Shown in pieces: positions 57,841-64,000 of a stretch of DNA of 64,000 nucleotides. Location of the stretch: positions 51,441,034 to 51,505,033 of the forward strand of contig OX419762.1 in assembly GCA_948567375.1 (NCBI GenBank), read 5' to 3'. A program made the translations under genes and the position numbers. The stretch's first letter is position 1. Each line of letters opens with the position of its first letter. The DNA comes from Lunularia cruciata. Lineage: Eukaryota > Streptophyta > Marchantiopsida > Lunulariales > Lunulariaceae. The notes beneath the pieces are model-generated. The model saw nothing but the letters and a program-made list of their open reading frames with translations. It had not been told where the DNA came from and made no database searches.

Positions 57841-58176
57841 TTGATTGTTGTGAATGGAATCCTAGAAGGTAATCAAGTAAGAGTATTAATAGATCCAGGA
57901 GCAACAGAGAATTTCTTGTCTCGCTCTGTTGCAATAAGATTGGGAATGGATCTAGAGAGAGATGGAAGTGAAGAAGTAGAGTTACCAAATGGGCAAACAA
58001 AGAGGATTGAATCATTACCTAGACGGGTAACCCTTTATGTAGGAGAATATCAAGAAGTAATTGAGTGGCGAGTGATACACTTAGCTCGTTATGATGCAAT
58101 TTTAGGCATGCCATGGATAGAGCAATACAACCCTATGGTGGATTGGAGGAAGAAAGTAATGAGAACCCACCAATAG
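57841..58176 (+). pseudogene. aspartic protease domain of copy 2
   Basis: The frame is open. The active site reads VLIDPGATENFLS, with Pro where Ser or Thr is usual (D-P-G). The second motif is ARYDAILGMPWIEQY. The D-P-G variant is also present in copy 1, so it may be ancestral to this family and not decay. Confidence 0.8.
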
Positions 58177-58269
58177 TCAATCATTGGGGTTAAAGAAAAA
58201 TCACACAAACAGAAACTACCTCTATATGTTGTAGGGACGGCAACTATCTATAAGACTGATAGATGTTTT

Positions 58270-59620
58270 ATGGGTCTAATAAGAGAAGTCCAGAGTGCAC
58301 AACTCAATGGACAAATTCCTGAGAAATTGAAGGATGTGGTGGATGAGTTTCAAGATGTCTTTCCCGATGATCTACCCTCAGGATTACCACCAAAAAGGCG
58401 AGTAGATCACAAAATTGAGACACTTCTGAGGAAGACGCCTCCTTGTAAGGCCCCATATTGCCTATCACCTCATGAGTTGGAGGAGTAAGACTCAAATTGA
58501 GGAGATGTTGCAGAAAGGGTTCATCCAACCTAGCGTATCATCATATGGGGCCCCTGTCTTGTTTGTGAAGAAGAAGGATGGTACAATGCGCATGTGCATT
58601 GACTATCGAGGTCTCAATCAACAAACAATGAAGAACAAATACCCCTTACCTCGCATGGATGACCTGTTTGATCAACTCCATGGAGCGAGATACTTCACCA
58701 AACTGGACTTGCGAAGCGGTTACAATCAAATCCGAATTGCAGAGGAGGATGTGCACAAAACTGCCTTTTGAACCAAGTATGGCCACTTTGAGTATCTTGT
58801 GATGCCTTTTGGCCTCACCAATGCACCTGCCACTTTCATGAGTCTAATGAATGACATATTTTGTCCATACTTAGATAAGTTTGTTATCGTCTTCTTGGAT
58901 GATATCTTAGTATACAGTAGCATGATGACAAAACACAAACAACATCTACGAGAGGTCCTCCAGATTCTAAGACAGAATCAATTGTACACCAAAATCTCAA
59001 AGTGTGAGTTTGACAAGTCTGAAGTAGACTACTTGGGGCATAGAGTAAGTGCAGAGTGCATTCAAGTATTGACAGATAAAATAGAGGTCATTCAAAAATG
59101 GAGTGCCCCAGAAGATCAGACTCAACTTAAGAGCTTCTAGGGTTGACGGGATTCTATCGTAGATTTGTCAAGGACTTCTCCAAGGTTGCATAGCCTTTAA
59201 CGACACTAATTGGCAAGGAGAAGAAGTGGACATGGGGAACTGTACAAGAGTTGGCCTTTCAAGAATTGAAGGCCGCCTTGCTACATGCACCAATCTTGAA
59301 GTGGTATGACCCCAAAACGTCCAATCAAGTTGGCTACAGATGCATCAAGCATAGCAATAGGAGCAGTCCTACAACAAGAGTGGCATGATGGATGGCATCC
59401 AATTGCATATTTCTCTCAAAAGTTGTTACCAGCAGAGCGCAACTACCACACCACAGAACAAGAAGAGCTGGCAATCGTTCTAGCAACCAAGCATTGGAAG
59501 CACTACTTGGGCGAGAAGGCATTTGTAGTAGAGATAGACCACAAACCTCTAGTCTACCTCAAGACGCAGAAGGATCTATCTTGTTGCCAAATTTGGTGGG
59601 TAGAGTGGTGACAACGCTTC
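58270..59620 (+). pseudogene. reverse transcriptase and RNase H of copy 2
   Basis: RT blocks are [54 protein letters not shown] and [10 protein letters not shown]. RNase H begins LATDASSIAIGAVLQQEWHD and includes YHTTEQEELAIVLATKHWKH. A small deletion near 58487 shifts the frame before RT, a stop lies at 58769, and another frameshift lies near 59140. Confidence 0.88.
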
Positions 59621-59779
59621 AACATGACAATCACCTATGTGGAAGGTAAGAAGCAACTTGCAGATGCATTCACCCGCATGCCAATGGCCAACAACTTGGT
59701 GGCAGAGGTTAAGATTAACCCTGAATTCTGGCAAGAGATTCTGGCGGCTACAAAAACTGACCCATAGATTGTAGAAGCA

Positions 59780-60950
59780 TAATCATCCAAAGGTGTCACC
59801 AGTACCCAAGGACTCACCTTTCAAGATGGCAGATTATGGATCCTAAATGTCCCAGAATTATGCATCACTATTCTAGCGGAATGTCATGATTCGGCCATTG
59901 CAGCTCATGTCGGAGTGGACAAGACCTTGGATGCAATCAAGCGCCATTACTATTGGCCCAAGATGAGCAACGACGTGATGGACTATGTGCGTAGCTGCCT
60001 ACTTTGCCAATAGAACAAAGCTTCTAATCAAGCTCCTATAGGGCTCCTTCAACCTCTCCCCACTCCTACCCAACGTTGGGAACAAGTGAGTATGGATCTT
60101 GTCTGTGAATTACCCAAGACCACCTCAGGGTTTGACTCTATTGTGGTCTTTGTGGACCGGCTCAGCAAAATGATTCATGTACGCCCTACCACCAAGGAGG
60201 TGACCGCTCCACAACTAGCTCAATTATACTAAGATGCAGTCTTTGCTCACCATGGCTTGTCTAGAGTACTCATCACCGATAGAGGCACCCAATTCACCAG
60301 CTTGTTTTGGCAAACACTCTTTGGGTTCTTCAAAACCAAGTTGGCCATGTCCACAACTTACCACCCCCAAACAGATGGCCAAACAGAGCGGGCTAATCGC
60401 ACAATTGAAGACATGTTACGCGGCTTCACCTTAGAAGAGCAAGAGAGGTGGGACACCCTACTCCCGTTGGTGGAATTTGCTTACAACAATTCAATGAATG
60501 CATCCACCCAAGTCACTCCGTTCTTCCTCATGTATGGTGAGCATCCCTTCACACCTTCTAGCTTGATGAAGATCCGTCTAGTAGCTACCAAGATCAATGT
60601 AGTCAACACATTTGTTTCTAGAATCCAACAAGGTGTGGAGAGTGCCAAGCACAGATTAAAGATTGCACAAAATTGACAGAAGCACTATGCCGATGCACAC
60701 TGTCGGCACATGGAGTTCAATGTTGGGGATCAAGTGTGGCTATTGACAACCAACCTCACATTAGTTGGACCTCGTAAGCTCAAACCTCATTTTATTGGGC
60801 CTTTCTTGATTCTTTGTCGCATCGGCGCTGTGGCTTATCACCTTGAGCTACCACCACACATGAAGATCCATCCAGTCTTCCATGTCTCCCTACTATGCAG
60901 ATATGCTCCCCGATCAGGCCAAGGTCATTCCACACCAGATATTTGACCTT
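59780..60950 (+). pseudogene. integrase of copy 2
   Basis: The zinc part shows SCLLCQ with an upstream His region. The core has SMDLVCELPKT, LITDRGTQFTSLFW and HPQTDGQTERANRT for the D-D-E residues. It is followed by LLPLVEFAYNNSMNAST and a C-terminal GDQVWLLTTNL / PHFIGPFLILCRIG block. Stops occur at about 60013, 60231 and 60674. Confidence 0.88.
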
Positions 60951-60954
60951 GTCC

Positions 60955-61040
60955 GACACTCATTGATGGCATAGAGGAATATGAAATGGAGCGGATTCTC
61001 CAAAAATGCATGCGTGGTACTCGCCACCCGCGGGTGGACT
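60955..61040 (+). pseudogene. truncated chromodomain of copy 2
   Basis: EEYEMERILQKCMRGTRHPR is readable in one frame, equivalent to 4590-4650 of copy 1. Sequence continuity with copy 1 is lost at about 61038-61041, exactly where the 105-bp terminal repeat begins. Confidence 0.75.
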
Positions 61041-61702
61041 TGTCGTGCGTATATACATCGCTACACAACATACATTGCTGTCAACATCATACACTATAAA
61101 AGCACAACTCACACATAAGTCATACATAGACTCTAAAGTGCCACAATAATCAGATTGCTTAACACTCTCAACTCAACTCAACTCAGATCAGTACTTGATC
61201 TGTCACTCTATAAACTGCCAACAACTGGGCATTGATTACAGTCAAGCCACACCCACTCAAGCATAGAGAATCCAGGTGATGCTCGCCGGCCTCTATCCAC
61301 CATAGCCAGGAACTCGAAGGCTCAACATCAGAGAAGTGAGCTCTCTAGAGCTCACTTCGAAACTATACCCCCTGGACTCCAGCTAGCTCTGAAACCCTAA
61401 CGGTCCCGCTGACGGCACACTCGATGGTGCAAACGGTGCAAAGTGACGGTGGGCCCCACCGTGAAGTCAGTACCCTGAACATGAAATCTAACCGTCAGAA
61501 AGTAGTCCCTGAGAAACTGCTAGAATAACTCTAACTACCATCACTGGAACTCCAATGTCCGAGCATCTAGATGCGGAACTACAAATGGTGTGACAGCTGT
61601 CGTGCGTATATACATTGCTACACAACATACATAGTTGTCAACATCATACACTATAAAAGCACAACTCACACATAAGTCATACATAGACTCTAAAGTGCCA
61701 CA
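61041..61702 (-). mobile_element. short element with 105-bp terminal direct repeats (TRIM-like)
   Basis: Repeats at 61041-61145 and 61598-61702 both run TGTCGTGCG...GTGCCACA and differ at few positions. The 452 bp between has no ORF and includes a TCAACTCAACTCAACTCA run. The right-hand repeat also abuts the polypurine-like GGGGGG of the minus-strand Ty3 element, so it could equally be that element's 3' LTR. Which reading is right depends on the missing 5' LTR. Confidence 0.65.
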
Positions 61703-61871
61703 ATTGCCCCCCTAGCTGGCGGTTAGGTCCCTCTAACTCCAGATAGCCATCTACTCTAAGTATATAGTATACCCTCTAATGGGCAAAGATCAAGAGGCCG
61801 GGTGCTATGGAGCCCCATCGTTAGTCGCCTGTCTGCAATCTATACCATATAAAGAATGAATTAGCTATAGG

Positions 61872-62171
61872 TCAAGTACATCTAGGACATAACCACTGTC
61901 CTTGAGGAACCACCGTGAGGGGAGGAGTCATACATGCCATATGCCATCCTCTCGAACAGCTATCACACACTAACATAGTAGCAGCTCCACCAGAAGAGCC
62001 ACATAACATACACCTCAAGCCTGTACGTACAAGTGCCAAGCTTGGGTCCATAGTACCATCAATGTTTGGAAGGTGGCATGGCGCACAATTGCGCACATGA
62101 TCCTTCCAAACAACACCATCACGTCCTTCTAACACAAGGACTCCAGATGGCAAAACCTCACGCACTCTCAA
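61872..62171 (-). pseudogene. PHD finger at integrase C-terminus
   Basis: A frame starting MRVREVLPSGVLVLEG leads to CMLCGSSGG, MLVCDSCSRGWHMACM and WLCPRC. This is a C4HC3 PHD finger with the WxCPxC end. It is the last segment of the polyprotein and is separated by one stop (about 62219) from the integrase. PHD fingers read histone tails, so it may guide integration as the chromodomain does in chromoviruses; this is inference. Confidence 0.85.
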
Positions 62172-62216
62172 GATAGTGCGGCCTGTAGGAACATCAAGTG
62201 TCGTCGGTGCTGTCTG

Positions 62217-63125
62217 CTATAGATATACATAGTCGCCTGGATGAAATCGACGGATCGAGGGTCTATAACCTCCTCCTCGAATGGTAGCATAGCGTAAAGT
62301 ATCTTTATGCTGAGCAATCGCTAAGTTCTCAAAGGCCATCGGCATCACTCTCCAAAAGATCTCTGCCCACTGAGAACATGTGCTCATCCATACATCGGGG
62401 TCATCCAAGTCCAAAACTACAGTAGCATCTCGACAAATGGCTGCAGGTAAATCTGGATCTCGTCCATAGAGTAGAAAGTATGGAGAGAAAGATGCTAAGG
62501 AGGCTTGCCGGCTGAACCGATAGCCCATGGCCAACCAAGGTAACTAAAGATCCCAATCTCCTAAGTGGCCTCTCTGCAAACCATACTTTCGCAATCCTCT
62601 CTTCACCGTCTGAACCACTCTCTCTGCTAAGCCATCTGCCTCAGGGTGATCTCGGGATGTAGTACGATGATCAATCAAAGCCTTGTCACACAAGACCTGA
62701 AACTCTCCCAAGAACTCTGTACCCTGATCAGTCAAAACCTCAGCTGGTGCACCAAAATGACTAAGAACTCGATCCAGGAACGAGTAAGCTGTCCCTTCAC
62801 TAGACTTGTCAGGAAGTGCCACCAACTCAATCCACTTGGAGAAGTGCTCCACCATCACCAAAACATACCGATGATGTCTCACAGTCAGCGGTAAAGGTCC
62901 GGCAAAGTCCAAACTCCAACGGTAACCCAATCCCATGATAGGTAATGGGTGTAACTGTGGCGTAGGAGCATTGAATGATGCTCTAACTCGGTCACAAACC
63001 ATACATCTGGTAACAAACTGCTGTACCTCGGTCTGCATACCGCGCCACCAATAATGACTCTGAAGTAAGCTATATGTACGCTTTACTCCAAAATGTCCTA
63101 GCTCCTCATGAACATGACGGACCAA
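62217..63125 (-). pseudogene. integrase of the PHD-type Ty3 element
   Basis: The zinc domain reads HEELGHFGVKRTYSLLQSHY and then CMVCDRVRA. The core has SLDFAGPLP, VLTDQGTEFLGEF and HPEADGLAERVVQ for D, D and E. After one stop (about 62537) the frame continues MAMGYRFSRQASLASFSPYF and LLYGRDPDLPA to GDYVYL. The catalytic residues are all present. Confidence 0.88.
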
Positions 63126-63134
63126 CTATGGTCT

Positions 63135-63449
63135 CTATGATGGAAGTGGTACTACTCGCACTCTACCATCCTCCCATACACGCAAAAGGTGTCTACCCTC
63201 CAATCTAAACCGTCTGGCTCGCTGAAGAACACGGTCTCTCTCCTTGGCCCCAACTGTGCCACCCACAACACCAATGCGAAGATAGTCCATCACTAAGACA
63301 TCATCATGAATGTCTCGCTGAACTGTACCAATATCTTCACTCTTTGGATCTGTGACCTCAATAACTCCTCCTGTATGCGCTGAGAGAGATACCACCAATG
63401 CCTCTGCCAATATACACAGAAAGGCCGATGCATGCCAACCTGGCACCAT
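63135..63449 (-). other. spacer between RNase H and integrase
   Basis: An open frame begins MVPGWHASAFLCILAEALVV and ends VWEDGRVRVVPLPS, in the polyprotein direction. It links the RNase H end to the integrase zinc domain and has no domain of its own that I recognise. Confidence 0.6.
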
Positions 63450-63494
63450 CTCCTCATCTGTCTCACCATGCCAACGTGCTCCGGTCTGATCCTG

Positions 63495-63998
63495 CTAGCT
63501 GGGACATGGGTTTCTACTCAACCCATCTGCATCACGGTTCACCACTCCAGGTCTGTGAACAACCATGAAATCATACTCCTGTAAAATCAGAGCCCATTGT
63601 GCAAGCTTCCTTGAAAGCTTGTCGGACTCCATCAACCATTTCAGTGGCTGATGATCAGTGATGAGAGTGAAGGGGTTACCAAATAGGTAACATCGGAAAT
63701 GTGCTATTGCCCAAACTGCTGCCAAGCACTCTCCCTCATATGAACTATACTTTGCCTCCGCTGAATTGTTGGAGCGACTTGCATAGGCCACCACAAACTC
63801 CTTCTCCTCATCATCATGCTGGGTGAGCACCGCTCCAAGCCCCAACATACTCCAATCAGTGTGAACCTGAAATGGTCGTCCCCTGATCGGTCTCCTCAAA
63901 ATAGGAGCAGATGTCAACCTCTCCTTGAGCTCTACAAAAGCTCTCTCCTGCTCATCTCCCCAACACCACTCCTGTGTAAGCTTGGTCAGCTTCGTCAA
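63495..63998 (-). pseudogene. RNase H region of the PHD-type element, cut by window edge
   Basis: The frame reads EERAFVELKERLTSAPIL-type sequence (ELKERLTSAPILRRPI), then VHTDWSMLGLGAVLTQHDDE, YASRSNNSAEAKYSSYEGE, LITDHQPLKWLM and NRDADGLSRNP. These are the RT-end/RNase H blocks of Ty3 elements. It is open to the edge of the window. Confidence 0.88.
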
Positions 63999-64000
63999 GG

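Larger units (their letters stand above)
55298..61040 (+). mobile_element. Ty3/gypsy chromovirus, copy 2, 3'-truncated
   Basis: It has a 5' LTR (55298-56053), a primer-binding site, gag, protease, RT, RNase H, integrase and the first half of a chromodomain, then stops at a junction with a short terminal-repeat element at 61041. No 3' LTR of this family follows. It is better preserved than copy 1: each domain is readable with a few stops and frameshifts. The family is shared with 1-5383. Confidence 0.92.
61703..64000 (-). mobile_element. Ty3/gypsy element with PHD-finger integrase; 5' part outside window
   Basis: On the minus strand the order is RNase H, spacer, integrase, integrase C-terminus, PHD finger, then a polypurine-like AGCTAGGGGGGCA and the repeat at 61702. 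Few stops interrupt the frame (near 62537, 62219 and 63128), so it is younger than the chromovirus copies. RT and gag would lie beyond base 64000. Confidence 0.88.

Overview
The window is nuclear DNA of a plant. Four protein genes of ordinary eukaryotic type are recognisable: a JMJD4-like JmjC hydroxylase (+, 7691-9331, no intron), the U2 snRNP/SF3b protein PHF5A (-, 10451-10783, no intron), a PMT/QUASIMODO-type Golgi methyltransferase (-, 15349-18532, six coding exons) and the AAA+ ATPase RVB1/RuvB-like 1 (-, 41907-50666, twelve coding exons). The PMT family and the chromodomain Ty3/gypsy elements point to a land plant or a close streptophyte relative. A bryophyte or other seed-free lineage is my guess; the sequence does not settle it. 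The exon joins of the two spliced genes were worked out base by base. Both close in frame, to 632 and 456 codons.

Layout. 1-5383: old chromovirus copy 1 with its 3' LTR, inserted into a non-LTR element whose 3' half continues to about 7170. 7.2-11.2 kb: JmjC gene and convergent PHF5A. 12.2-14.8 kb: cluster of an unfamiliar structured repeat. 15.3-18.5 kb: PMT gene. 21.8-25.1 kb: most complete non-LTR (LINE) copy, with a restriction-like-endonuclease type C-terminus. 27.8-39.8 kb: a second LINE copy (-), split by an 8.3-kb Ty3/gypsy element of Tat/Athila-like type whose 5' LTR carries an array of perfect heat-shock-element motifs. 41.9-50.7 kb: RVB1, whose three repeat-bearing introns hold the same structured repeat as 12-15 kb. 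51-52 kb: AT-rich DNA. 52.5-55.3 kb: decayed gag-bearing element. 55298-61040: chromovirus copy 2, with 5' LTR and PBS but truncated in its chromodomain. 61041-61702: a short element with 105-bp terminal repeats. 61703-64000: 3' part of a minus-strand Ty3/gypsy element whose integrase region ends in a PHD finger.

The host genes are unrelated housekeeping functions (protein hydroxylation, splicing, pectin-related methylation, chromatin/snoRNP ATPase) and do not form a pathway. The transposons are mostly nested: two of the three long LTR elements sit inside LINE copies.

The least explained signal is the repeat family at 12.2-14.8 kb and in RVB1 introns 6, 7 and 10. It contains two conserved secondary structures. 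One is a hairpin with an invariant 6-bp stem. The other is a three-helix fold whose third stem shows two paired compensatory substitutions around a fixed 7-nt loop. I could not match it to a known RNA or transposon class.
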